A stretch of DNA of 64,000 nucleotides from Brachionus plicatilis (taxonomy: Eukaryota; Rotifera; Eurotatoria; Ploima; Brachionidae). The notes beneath the pieces were generated by a model that saw only the letters and a program-made list of their open reading frames with translations, ran no database searches and had not been told where the DNA came from. This document shows positions 22,101 through 36,000 of this stretch, piece after piece. Both the position numbers and the translations under genes were made by a program. Location: NCBI GenBank assembly GCA_010279815.1, contig QEOQ01000670.1, positions 1,300,621 to 1,364,620 of the forward strand. Direction: 5' to 3'. The number at the start of each line of letters is the position of its first letter. Position 1 is the stretch's first letter.

Positions 22101-25100
22101 TGAGATTAAATACAAATTTTTAAATAAATTTTCTATTAGAATTTATTTCATTAAATTTCTGGAATTTACAATGCCAAAAAAAATTATGAACAGGTTTACT
22201 GAATAAAATTTTACATAATTACAGATTCAAATTTATTATTTTAACTATTTTTTTATATTTTATATTTCGGGATATCAAGACTAAAAAGAGAGCTTAAATC
22301 AATTTCTTTTTTAAAATTTAGATAATTTCTTTCAATTTATTTATTTCTTTAAATAATTATTTATTGAGTTTAAATTTTAAATTTTTTTTCAAATCTACCA
22401 AAATTTTATTATTTAAATTAATTGAAAATTTTTTTGGTCGGGTAAAAATAAAGCCAAGTCAGCCGGATAAAATGCTAGTTCCGTTTAGGATTATTTATGT
22501 TTTACCAATTTAGTTATTAAAGTTAAATTGTTAGTCTAATTTTAAAGCTTACTCAAAATTTAAGTCACGTCTAACTGTTTTACAATTACAATTTGTATTA
22601 AAGCATAAATGTTGATTGCGTAGAATTTTTTTTCTACGAATGTTATTTTTATGAAGTAAAAAAGCTATGTAATTTTTGTAGCTAACATTAAACAATTACA
22701 CAAAGACAACATTTAGCATTGAATACAAACTTACCGACAGATGTCCATTGAACTTGAGCTTGTTTTAATTGAGCTGTATGGGGTCAAACGATTTAGGTTT
22801 ATGGGTGAAGGGTAGTCATTTCGATCAGGGGTAAACAAATTTTCAACATTTGATTCATTACGCTTTGAAATGTAATCAGATCCATCATTACTTACCTTAA
22901 AAATAAAAATAAAAAAATATCTAAAATTTTTAAATCAGATTTTTTTTAAATTATCTTATAAAATATTAGGTTAGTAGTAAAATATTAGTAGTTGTTTTTT
23001 AAAACATTTTTTTTAATTTTTCAAAGGCATTTTAAAAAAATTTAAATTATCTTTTGACTGATGATGAAAAACAAGCCAACATGAGAATGCTATTTTTGAC
23101 AATAATATCTCATTTTTTGACTTCAAAGATTTTGTAATTCATTTTATTTACTGAATCTATAAATAAATATAAATTTACTTTTTATTTAAAAAAAAAAAAA
23201 AGTCACTTATTTTACAAGATCATTATGACAGAAAAAAGCAGCTTTGACTTAGTTGGACTTTTGGAAACTTATACTTTGACAAAAATATTAAATTTAATTC
23301 TCTTCAGAATTTAAACAAAATACTATTCGATCTATTTCCTGTAACTTCAAATTCCATGAAATTAGCAAAAAATTTTTTTTCAGTTTATGGCATTTTTTTG
23401 TGTAAAAACATGCAATAAAATGTAAAAAATGTAAAATTTTAAGTTCCGAAAAAATGCTAAAAAACTAATTTAATAAAAATAGAATTATTGTCCGAAAAAT
23501 TGGACTTTTTTGATCTTCAGGATTTTTTTAAGCTTTAATTTAACACTAGAAGCACCAGCAAGTCAAAATGACTCTTTTTTCGGTGTTTGGCCGCAAAAAT
23601 CCAAGTAATCTTTTTTTTTTGGAGCATAATTTTTTTTCTAGCATTAAAAATAAGAATAACTTTCTAAATTAACTAAATTCAGGTAAAAAAAATTTTGTTC
23701 AAATTCGTTTATGTGGTAATTAGAAAGCGACTAATTTCGGTTCAAAATGTAAAAAAGCAGTGTGTGGATATTGTAAAAAAGAAAAAGAGAGTATTTGTAA
23801 AAAGTGTGATTGACCATGGATAATTTATAAGGCCTAAGAAAAGACTAAAATTTATTAATTTACTGTTTTTATTCAATTAATTTAATAATTTGAATAAATT
23901 TGAACATAACGAGTCAAAATGCCTCGTTTTGGTGCTTCTAGTGTTTAACAACATAATTTTACATTTTTTTTACGTAAGCTTACATTTTTTGATGTAAAAT
24001 TACGTAAAATGGTGTAATATTATCCGTTCTGTGGTTTAAAAGAAAACACTGTATATGTTTTTTTTCATCCAAATTTTTGATACATTTTTGGAAAAGTGCG
24101 ATTTATATTTTTATCTTGAAATTAAATAAACTAAATAAAAAGCAGAATATTTAGTTTTATTATTTTTTAAACAAAAATTGCTAACTTTTATATTTTTTTA
24201 TTCCAAGAAAAATATAACAGTAAAAAAAAGACCTACGTTAAGAATATTCTTAGTTCTTAGAAATCTTAGATCTTAGAAGTATTCTAAGAAAAAAAAATTT
24301 GAGATTCTTAGATGTTTAACTTCTAAGAACATCTAAGAACAACTAAGAATTCTTAAATATTTTTTTTAAATGACAAAAATGTTCTTTCTTTTTATACTAA
24401 AATAAAATATATTTGAGTGAATCAGTTTCTTCATTTTTTAACTTTAATTTTTATAACGTTCGACTGTCTTAGATAAGAACGATTTATTACTCCAATTTTG
24501 GCGCAAAAATTAGAAAAAAATCACAACTTAAAAAATTATTATCCTCTTTTACAAAATATTCTAACTTTAAACAAAATTATGTACTAAATAACGTGATTAA
24601 TTAAAAGAGATAAAATGACTGAAATGACATCTTGATCTTGCTGTTTCAACTCTTTATTGAATTCTTTTGCTTGATTTTTAACCTTTAATCAATAGAAAGT
24701 CCTTAACAAGAACATTTTTACTAAACCTTAATTCTTTTCTGACTTCCGGTTGTCAAAACAAATTTTTTAGCCTAGGCTCAAAAAGCTTACTGCTAAAGAT
24801 TCCAAGGATAATAATTTTTTAAGTTGTGATTTTTTTCTAATTTTTGCGCCAAAATTGGAGTAATAAATCGTTCTTATCTTAGACAGTCGAACGTTATAAA
24901 AATTAAAGTTAAAAAATGAAGAATCTGATTGACTCAAATATATTTTATTTTAGTATAAAAAGAAAGAACATTTTTGTCATTTAAAAAAAAATATTTAAGA
25001 ATTCTTAGTTGTTCTTAGATGTTCTTAGAAGTTAAACATCTAAGAATCTCAAATTTTTTTTTCTTAGAAAACTTCTAAGATCTAAGATTTCTAAGAACTA

Positions 25101-28100
25101 AGAATATTCTTAACGTAGGTAAAAAAAAGACACAAATTTTAAAAAATTTATCAATTTATTAATTTTTAATGATTTATTTATATTATAAATTGTAGTTTCT
25201 AATAAATGCATGATAAAGCCAATATCATTTTTTCCATAATTACAAAGCCTAGTTCTAAAACTTTAATTGATTAAAAACCCGACTTAAAAATTAAAATTTT
25301 TAATAATAATCAAAATGATCTTTTAATTTGGGTACTATTTTTGGTGCTACTTAAATTATTTTTTCTGCTACAAAAAAAAAATGAAATAAAAAAAAAAAAT
25401 ATATGTTTATTTTTTGTGATACAAAATTTAATGTTAATGATATTTAATTTACATAATTGATTTATTTTTTTTACTCTGATATAAAAAATAAACAAATGGT
25501 CATTTGATTGATTTTTAATTAAACTCAAATAGAGAAAAAACAATTCATAAATTTGGGAAAAAAAAATTTTTTTTTGTACTAAACACTAAGTGAAACTTTT
25601 TATTTTATGAGCATAATCTACTTAGCAAATTATTTTTATTTTTATTATTATTTTTTATTTACTAAAGAATAATTTAGATATCAGCATAATTAATTTTTCT
25701 ACCTTATACATTTTTTTTTATTCTATCATTTGTATGAAATTTTGTGTCTATTTTTATTTATATTTATGTAGCAAAAGAATGAATTTTTGTATCATCATAA
25801 AATATAAGTCTTTTAATTTTTTACAATTAAATAATTGAAATTTGAAAATTCTTTTAAAAAAATTTAATTTTACAGTGAAAAAGTTAAAATTAGTTCATAA
25901 AACTTACAGTATTAAAAGTAAAAAATGAAATATATTAAAAAATATGCTACTCTCTCATAATTTGATTAAGAACAAAATTTTTGAACTTTTTTTTATCTCC
26001 CTTTTGCTTCCAATTTTTTTAATTTTTTTAAAGTTTAAGTTTTTCCAACATAGTCTATAATCTTTTTAATTTTAATGAAATAAGAGCGAAAAAATGGCCC
26101 TAAATTATCTAAAAAAAAAAAAAAAATTTACATCGCACTTTTTTCATTCTTTTTCAAAATTGCATGCAAATAGAAATAATTTTTTATTAGATAAAACAAA
26201 TGATGATATTCCATTTAAAAATCTAGTTACTTTAATAAATAATTAATTGATACTCAATAATTTTATACTTTATTACTAATAAAACTGTGACAACAATCGA
26301 ATCTTTCGAAAGTTGGACCTGACAAAAAAATTAAGCCTATTTTTTATTAATTATTTTTTTAATCAAATCTTGGAATTAGATAAATTTTGAAATAAAAAAA
26401 AAATTTTAAAATCCCAAAAAAAAATAAAAAATTTATTTACATTTATATTGGGCACATTGGATGAAATAGACGAAGGCGTCTGAAGTTCATTGGAACTACT
26501 CGGCGACAATTTATCATCTTTGCTCGCATTATATCTTCCTTTATTGATCAATTTTATGCAATTGAGTAAAAGTTGTTTTTGGTTATCAGTGTAAGAACAA
26601 GTCTGGTACTCGTCATATATAATGGTTCTGTTTGATTTGAATCTTTCGGGCTTCAAGTTCTCGCTGTCTTCATTCTCCTCGGACTTCATGGAATCCAAAG
26701 TGCCCTTAAGCAACAAAAAGTGTCTCGTTTTTTCGACCTGTTGCAGTCTGGTCAATTTTTCCAGTTCCCATTGATGTTCAAAAATGAGAGAATCGCTCCT
26801 GGGTCGCCATCCTTGCAGCATTTCTTCGCCCCGCACATAATGGCTCGCTGTTTCCAGCACACGACCAAGTCTGCGATGGGCACCTAATTTTGTATCAATT
26901 GAAATCATATTTTTCACTCTATAATCTTTAAATTTTTTTAGTTTTAAAGCAATAGATCAACTAAATCAAGCTAGGTATCATTCCGCATTCAACAGGGTCA
27001 CTCATTGCTTTAATACTAAAAAAGGCTGATCACATTCACTTACCTGGACTGGCTGAGTCAGCCGCCTGCTTCACTGTTAACCGATAGACACCAGACACTT
27101 TATTTCCGTCAGACGACTTGTACATTCCTCCGATCAGAAGACTTTTGAGTGAGCGCAAATTAACTCGGGCGTCCCGAGAGTAGAAAACTAAACTCAGATC
27201 TTTGGTAATACAAGCTGGTTGTATGAAATTGTCTATTTCCAAGTAGCAAGTGATTGTGAGATAGATCCAGTCTTTTGGCGGAGTAACTCGGTTCAGAAAA
27301 TGTGAATTGTGCAGCGAGCTGTCCCAGGCCACTTCAAACCGGTAGAAAGTGCGCTCGTCATCTGGCTTTTGAATGTAATGAGCTGAAACTACATTGAGAG
27401 ATAGAACATTTTGGTCGTGATAGTTCTGGTGACCTCTACTTCCGCGCACTCGGCCTTTATTATTTTTTATTAAATTTAGATAGAAAAAATATTTTTTTTG
27501 TTAGTTGAGTTTAGTGTTAGATTTAAAACTAAATTTCAATTACTTGAACGAGATTGAATTTTACCTTTAATTTAAATAAACAATTAATTTATTTCTATTT
27601 TTTACAGTGACAATTTGACAAGTGGATTTCTGGTAATTTTACGTAAATTTACGTAAAAATTGGTAAAAATGAAGAGCCCAAAAAAAAAGCTCAATTTTTT
27701 GAATTTTTTATTATTTTATAATAAATTTTGAAAAAATTAGTTTCTGTTTAATTGTTTATGTTTTTACCAAGAGTTACTTTTTTAATAATTTGGGTCTCAC
27801 CTGTTTTATGACCAGTTGGTAACCAAAATTGTGACCAGAATTTTTTTTTTAATTATTAAAATCTTAATAAACATTTGAATTCTTTAAGAATAAATTTTAA
27901 TGACCGAATTTGAAAAAAAATAAAAAATATGAATATCATTTATTTTTATGAACTCTTGACTGATGCATTTTCAGACCTTTTTCGCCCTCAAAAAACTGGT
28001 CACAAAAAACCCGGTCATAAACTTTTATGACCAGAGTGGTGACCAAACCGGTATCGACTAACTTGGTCACAAATTTTGTGACCAACTGGTCATGAAACAG

Positions 28101-31100
28101 GTAAGACCCAATAATTTTTACTTATTTTTACGTAAATTTAGGTAAAAAAAGGTAAAAATGGAAAAAAAAAAAGTATTTTTTGAAAAAAATTTAGAAATTT
28201 TTTATTTTCCTAATAAACTAGTAGTTCGCCATTTTTTCCAACACTTTATCGATTACCTATAAATCAAAAGATAACTCAAATTCAAGTCGATTAAGAAAAG
28301 TAAATAATTCTTAAAACTTAAAAGATTAAATTTTTTGTTATTTTTTGTTATATTAAATTTTGGTAAATTTACGGTATTGTGAAATTTAAATAAAAATTGA
28401 ACAAAAATTCTTCTCTTTTTGATGAATTAAAAATAAAAGTTAATAAAAAATATTTAAAAAAATACTGCAACAAAGTACAACATACTTTGTTGCACCTTTA
28501 TTACCTAAAATAATTTTTCTCATGTTTTAATATGACAAAAAATTAAATATCAATAAGGTTTAAATTTATTATTGGTTTAATTTACTAAAAAATAGAAAAT
28601 AATGATTTTATTTTGGGTTATTTTTTTCAGTATTTTTTTAAAGTATTTTTTATTAAATTTTATTTTTAATTCATCAAAAAAAGAAGAATTTTTGTTCAAT
28701 TTTTATTTAAATTTCACAATTCTAAATTTACTAAAAATAAAAAATTATTAATTTAATTTACTTTATTTTACACATACAGTGGTGATTTGATAACAGTATT
28801 TTACGAAAAATTACGTTAAATACCGTAAATTAACCAAATTTTACGTAAATAAACGTAAAATCCGAAAAGTGAAAAAAAAGTATTTTACGAAAAATTAGGT
28901 AAATTTTCAGGATTTTGAGATAATTTTGGTAAAATTTGGTAAAGTTAAAAACGGCCAATTCAAAATTCAAAATTTTTTGAAAAAATGTCTTTTTTTTCCA
29001 AAAATCGAAAATTTAAGAAAGCTTTTTTTTATAACAATTTAAAAATAAATATTTTTTTGACCAATTTATGAGAAAAAAAAACTGTCTTAAATTTTCGATT
29101 TTTGGAAAAAAAAGACATTTTTTCAAAAAATTTTGAATTTTGAATTGGCCGTTTTTAATTTTACCAAATTTTACCAAAATAATCTCAAAATCCTGAAAAT
29201 TTACCTAATTTTTCGTAAAATACTTCTTTTTCACTTTTCGGATTTTACGTTTATTTACGTAAAATGTGGTAAAATTTGGTTAATTTACGGTATTTAACGT
29301 AATTTTTCGTAAAATACTGTTATCAAATCACCACTGTAACGTTTTTAAAGCAAAAATTTCTGAAAAAACTGAATAATTTAGGCAATATGAAGTTAATGCT
29401 CCTAATGATCAAATCAAGTTAAAACTTTTGAATAAATTTTAGGTATCTAATAGAATTAATTTTTACTTCTAGATTCAAAAAGGTATGTTAAAACCAAAAA
29501 TGTACTAATTTTATCAATTGTAAAAGTTTAAGCTTAATTTGATCATTTTGATTTAGAAATAAATAAATAAAATTACAGAATTAGTTTATTTACAGAATGA
29601 AAAAAATATGTATCTTCACATAAAAAAAAAATAATGTTATGATAATTTTAAAAACTTTATCTATTTAAAAAAAAAAAACTAATTTCTTTTTAAATCTGTT
29701 CCGAGCATTTGATTCTTCAGCAGAGTTGTTTAAAAGTCACAAAAAAAAGTCCAAGTCCGGACTTTAAAATTTTTATTTAAAATTTGCTAGATCAAGCTTC
29801 ATATCAAAAAATTTATATACTCTTGGGTTGTCTATTCCTTATATCAGAAATTTCTTGCAATTTTAGCATAAATGTCTTCACAATTCTTTTTCAGTATTCA
29901 CAATTTTAAAGCCTGGACTTGGATTTAAAAAAAAAATTAAAAAAAAAAGTCCGAACTTGGACTTGAGACTCTGTGACTTTTAAACAACTCTGTCTTTCAG
30001 AGTAAAAAAAACTTAAAAAATTTAAAACAAAAATCGCTAATAATATAAGATAAGTACATGATAGTCTGTGCAAAATAGGATATTTATTTTTAAAAGTCAA
30101 TTTTTCTTAAATAAATAAATCTTTACCTATAAATACTTCTTTCACATCCTTCCAAATTAAATCCGAGCCGGACTCGTGACAAATAGTAATGGCAATTCTG
30201 CGTTGAACTCCCTGATGCAACAAAAATTTTCCAGTACAAGGCATATCTTCACTGTGATCCACTGCCACCGGAATATATTCACCACTAGCCTCTAGTTCAC
30301 ATATTTCGTACCAAACCAACAAGTCATGCTCCGATCTGACATGTGACGTGCTCAAGTTCTTCCAACTTTGAATATTTTTCGAAGGTATTGGCTTGGACAT
30401 GAGCGGCGAGTTTATGTACTTAAGAGGCGTTTTTTGCTTTTTATTCAAACTAAAATTTAAAATAAATTATTTTTTTCTCTTAAATAATAAAAAAAAAAAA
30501 AAAATTACTAGTCAAAGCTAAGCGCTTGGCCGTGCAATGGATGATGATGATAGTGGCCGAGTATTTCGAACAAAATCGGCTGATTACTGATATAATCAAT
30601 AAATGACCTGGTCACAGTTACACTAAACTAAAAAAATAATTTTAAAAAAATAATTTTTAAAACTTTTTTGGCACTATATCATATTATAGAAAAATTTTTT
30701 ATAGAAAAAGACAATTTTTTTGTCGAATAGTTTTATAGAAAATTTATTAAGTCTCAAAGTCCGGCCGAGTTGGATATACATTTCCAGTTATACATTATTT
30801 TGAAAAGAATTACATTGGCTTTGTCGATCCAGAATATAAGAATTGATCACGTGTTGTACCAAAATATCCTCCAGGCTATTGGAATCTTAGGAAACGGATC
30901 CAAAAAGGGTTACCTAGGTCAAATAATAGCTTGGAGGCTTTCGAAAGATGGTGCCAACTTATTCACATCCAGATGTAAATAAGTTGGCTAAACATTTGAA
31001 AAATGAGCAGCATCTAACATAGTTTATCAACGTGAAAAATCAGAAATCAAAAAGGATAATGAAATTATGTCTTTGTTTAGTGTTTACAATAAAGAAAAAT

Positions 31101-33025
31101 TAGCAATTTTTTTTGAAAGATTAATTCTTGTTTTAAAATAATTAATTGTTTAATCGGGTTTTTTTTTCTATTTTATTTATTTATTTATTGATTAGCATTA
31201 AACTCCATTTTGGAGAAAATAAATTTAAATATTATACAATAAAAAGTTTATAAAATAGAAAAAATACAATTAAATAATAAGAAAAAATGATAACCTAGTA
31301 TATAGTTATCCAATTGATCGAGTCCAAGAATAATGAGGTTTTTAAGTAAGATCCTATAGTGCTTGAACCTAAGATTTTCTAAGCATAGCTTTATTGAGTC
31401 AGTTATACCGTCATTTAATTCCAGTTCCGATTTAAGAACCAATTTTAGTTGATTTATATTATTTTTTGTAAACATTATATCGTTATTAAAATATCTTTCA
31501 AGGATGGCTATGTCATGCTTGAATGATTTGTTATTAGCATTCATAAGAGAGGGGGTATCTATACATATCGATTCAAAAATGTAAGAAGCCAATGGGTTAT
31601 ACTGCAAGCTACTAGTAAAAGATAGTTTGGAAAATAAGTAGAGCTGTTCGAAATGTATTAAACTTGTTAGGAATAGTGTTCAGAAAGAGAAATTGGTTGA
31701 AAAATTCCAGGAGTAAATTTCTAAATACAGGATTGGTTCCATATTTTAATACGGAGTAAGATATACTGTCATAACCAGAAACACAAGAAGTATTAGCTTC
31801 CTCTATTATTTGGTTTAGTGATATTAAGTCAAAATAAGGAATTATGTTAGGTTGGGTGAAAGTAATGAATTTATTGTTGACCGTTTCTTTTATAAAAATG
31901 TGATCCTCTCTAGAAGCTTCGGGGAAGTCCTTAAATAATCCTTTTCTATAATTAATACAGCTAAATTTCGATAGTATTTTTCAATAAAATGATCAAAGAA
32001 AAATTGAGGTCTTAGTTAAAACACACTAGAAAATTTATATAAATCTTTAGTCGGATCAATTTTAGACTATTCTTTTCCTTGCTTAAATTCATTTTCAGAA
32101 AATAATATCAAAAAACTACAAGCAATTCAGAATACAGCAGTCAGATCTATTCTTAAGTTAAAATATGATACTCCCTCAAACATCGTGCATCATGGGGCTT
32201 TTAATAAACTAAAATTACTAACAGTCTCGAATCGGCTTTTTGAATTGAGTGAGAGATTTATTGGGACAGGACCGAGTCATTCTATTCCATTGGTTGTAAG
32301 ACTGGTGAAGGAATACAAAGAAGGTTTCGAATCAAGATACAGTAAATATTCGGTATAAGAGATATCTGTTTAAGAGAATATCGATATAAGAGAATTTTGA
32401 AAAATAATAATGACACGATTTTTGTCTTTTTTCTATTTTTTTTTGTCGGCCTTTAATTACGAAATTTACTTCCGGTATAATAAAAAAGTGATAAAAAATT
32501 TGACATAAAAATTATCAAATCATTTCATCTTATTTGTTTGTAATTTAACTTTACCTTCTAAACAACATCCTGCCCCTTTAATCAAAGGAACCAGAAATCC
32601 TTGATCACTATTCAATAAAATGAAATTGATTGAGCTTTTGAAACAAATAAAATTTCAAAAAAAATAAAAGAAAAAATGTATCGTAATGTATGTAATGTAT
32701 TATAATTTGAATGATAAATTTGCCTTTTTTAAATAAAATATTATCACGAAAAATCCTATCTTTTAATTTCCCAGATAAGACACTTTTTCGGTCAACAGAC
32801 ATTATCTTTTTAGGAGAATTATCGCTATAAGAGACAACAAAAATTTTTTTTGTTCTCTTAAATCGAATTTTTACTGTTTATTGAATACCCAGCTCCATTG
32901 TGTAATTGCTTTCTTACTATTTCTTCTTTTTTTCCTGAAACTTGAACTATTTAAACATGTGCCACATGTATTATTTTTTTTATTTATTTATTTGTTTTCT
33001 GTACCGAGCTAGAGCTCCTTCAGAA

Positions 33026-33065
<40 letters not shown>

Positions 33066-36000
33066 AAAATAAAATTAAAGTTAATAAAATGAGATATAAC
33101 AATCATGATATAGCCAAGATGTAACAATCTATTCCAATTTATGTCTTTTCAACTTTCATTTTTTTGGCTTATTTACTTTACTTTGATTCTTTTTTTTTAT
33201 CTCATTTTATTAACTTTAATTTTATTTTTTTTTATTTTATTCTTTAACTTATTCTGAAGGAGCTTTAGCTCGGTACAGAAAACAAATAAATAAAAAAATA
33301 AAATGATTTTTCTTTTCTATAAAGCTTTTCTACAAAAAATTTTTCTATAAAATAAATAAGTCCCACTTTTTTTATAAAAAAAAATGAAAAATTACATTTT
33401 GAATATGAAAAAATCCGAGTGGCGGCGCCTTGCTATTATTCTCTATAGGCTCTGTTGAAAAAGCCTCATTGTTTCGATGCAAAAAGTTGAACTGACAAAA
33501 AATGTCCGAATATTCGGAACTAATTCCGGCAATGTCCACAATTATAATTCTAAATTTAAACTGAGATCCAATCTTGAGATGAGACTCCAATTTTGCCAAG
33601 TCAATTCTTTCCAATCTTTTGTTCAAGTCGTCCCTGGTCATGGGAACCGCTTCTCTAATAAACAAACTAGCCGACGAGCTCGAGGACTCGGCGCTGAAAA
33701 CATGCTTTGGTTGAAGGTCCAAATTTTTAAAGTTATCCAAAGTGACTGACTGAGCCTGGTAGAATGAAGTGTTTGCCGAGCACAAATTTTTGTCATACTC
33801 GGCCAACTTGTGCTCAAAATAGGTGTCATCATCAAAGGCCAATTTGGCCCAGCCAGATTGTCTGAGGGGCGCACACTTGACCTCGTCGCACACCGACTGG
33901 TCATCCTCGGTGAGAATGGCCTGCAGTGCCACGCTCAGCCAGCCCTTCACAACGCCCTTCTCATTTACAATGGCCACCTTGTGAATCAACGGTATGTTGT
34001 ACAGCAAGCTGCTCAGGTACACAAATGACCTTCCGATCAGTCTGAACCATGGAAATCGGTCATAAAACGGGTCGCCACCAATCATGGTCTCCATGTTCTG
34101 CGGGTCAGGCGAAGTGGGCGATGTGTCCGCCGAGTTAAAGTACATGGTGCGCATCAGCTCCAGTCTGTGTCTGCAAAAATAAAAAGAAGTTAATTAAGAA
34201 AATATATTTTTTTTTAAATGTGGACATGGATACGAATAGTCAAGGCACACAAGAATACAAAGCACATTTACAAGAATCTGCTACTTTTCGACAAGTAAAT
34301 TTCGTAAAGGTAAATTTCGACAAGGTAAATTAGACAAAAAAATTTTTTTTAGAAAGATTAATTATCAAATTAAAAAATAGAAAAAAAATTGTTGATTAGA
34401 CAAAAATATTTATTAAGAAAAATTAATTGAAAACATAGAAAAAAATTAATAGTATTGAATTAATTTAGATAAATTAGCTAAGTATTGATAAATATCTTGA
34501 TCATTTCAATCATTTAAAATTTAATTTTTCTCTCATTTTATATTTAACAAAGTGATTTGGAAGAATGAAGTAAGAAACTAGTCCGAAATAGAAAGTGAGA
34601 GCGAAGAAATGAAAAGAAAACTAAAAACTAAATATAAACATTTAAAATTAAATTTTTTTTTTTTTGTTATTATTTTTGGCCTTTGTGAAATTTCATACAA
34701 AACTNNNNNNNNNNNNNNNNNNNNNNNNNNNNNNNNNNNNNNNNNNNNNNNNNNNNNNNNNNNNNNNNNNNNNNNNNNNNNNNNNNNNNNNNNNNNNNNN
34801 NNNNNNNNNNNNNNNNNNNNNNNNNNNNNNNNNNNNNNNNNNNNNNNNNNNNNNNNNNNNNNNNNNNNNNNNNNNNNNNNNNNNNNNNNNNNNNNNNNNN
34901 NNNNNNNNNNNNNNNNNNNNNNNNNNNNNNNNNNNNNNNNNNNNNNNNNNNNNNNNNNNNNNNNNNNNNNNNNNNNNNNNNNNNNNNATTATTATTATTT
35001 AATTATTATTAACTCATTTTGTATTCAAAAAAATCGTCAATTTGTCAGGTTTTATTTGTTTCGTCTAAAATTGATTTTCCTAATTTTTATTTGTCGAAAT
35101 TAAGTTGTCGAAAATTACCTTTTCCAAATCTACTTGTCGAAATGTAAATATACCCATATACAAAGAGATGGTCAGACCAGATAGAATACCTTTCGATTTG
35201 GGACGAGTGCAAGATATTGCTCAAGCCACACTGGCCCATTTGGTTGGGCTCGCGGTGCGAAAAAGAAGAGGGACTAAACATTTTAGTGTTTTGAATGTTA
35301 CTAAGACTGTTAAGGCTTAGGCTACTGCCACTTTTACTGCTAGCAGGTGACTCGCGCATACTATTCACTAGCAAATAGTTATAAGCCTTTACAGTCGATC
35401 TGCTAACTGATGAAAGACTAAACTGGAGGTTTTTAAAGAAAGCTGATGTCGGGTTATTAGTTAGAGTGTTATTGGGTTCGTTTTGGAGCTCTGGTTCGCT
35501 GGTTTGACTATCCGTATCGATTGAGTCCGGGGCATAGATTATATGGGTCTGGTAAGTATTTGACTGGTAGTTTGATGGCACTGGCAAATCAACATTGTAC
35601 AATTTTCTCATTAGTTCCAATCGGAGCCTTCAAATTGGTTCAGGGTTTTAAATTATTTAACACAAATTTAACAATTTGGTTTAAAATTGACAACATTAAG
35701 TTGGGTGATGGACAAAAATGGTTTTGTGGAAATTTTTATTTTTTTTTAATTTATTACCTGAATTTTTCCATTGACCAGTAGTGTATTGCACCGTTTTTGA
35801 AGTCCTGCACTTCGATGGCAACAATGGTGCGCAGCTTTTTGTTTGTGTCAATTGAGTTGTCGATCAAGTCCTTGGTCGGATAGAAGTCATTTTTGCGCAC
35901 TTGGTCCTGATGTGACATGGTGTTTTTTAGCTCCGAGGTCAATGGCGAATACAATGTGTCCGATAATAGAACAAATTGAAATTGCACCTTTTGATGTAAA

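Noticed and set aside
33477..34028. Plus-strand and alternative minus-strand frames over the exon at 33396-34170
   Set aside because: They overlap the kinesin exon in other frames and lack any family pattern.
34609..35103. 164- and 112-residue frames across the second gap
   Set aside because: Made open by the N run; the sides are AT-rich noise in a kinesin intron.
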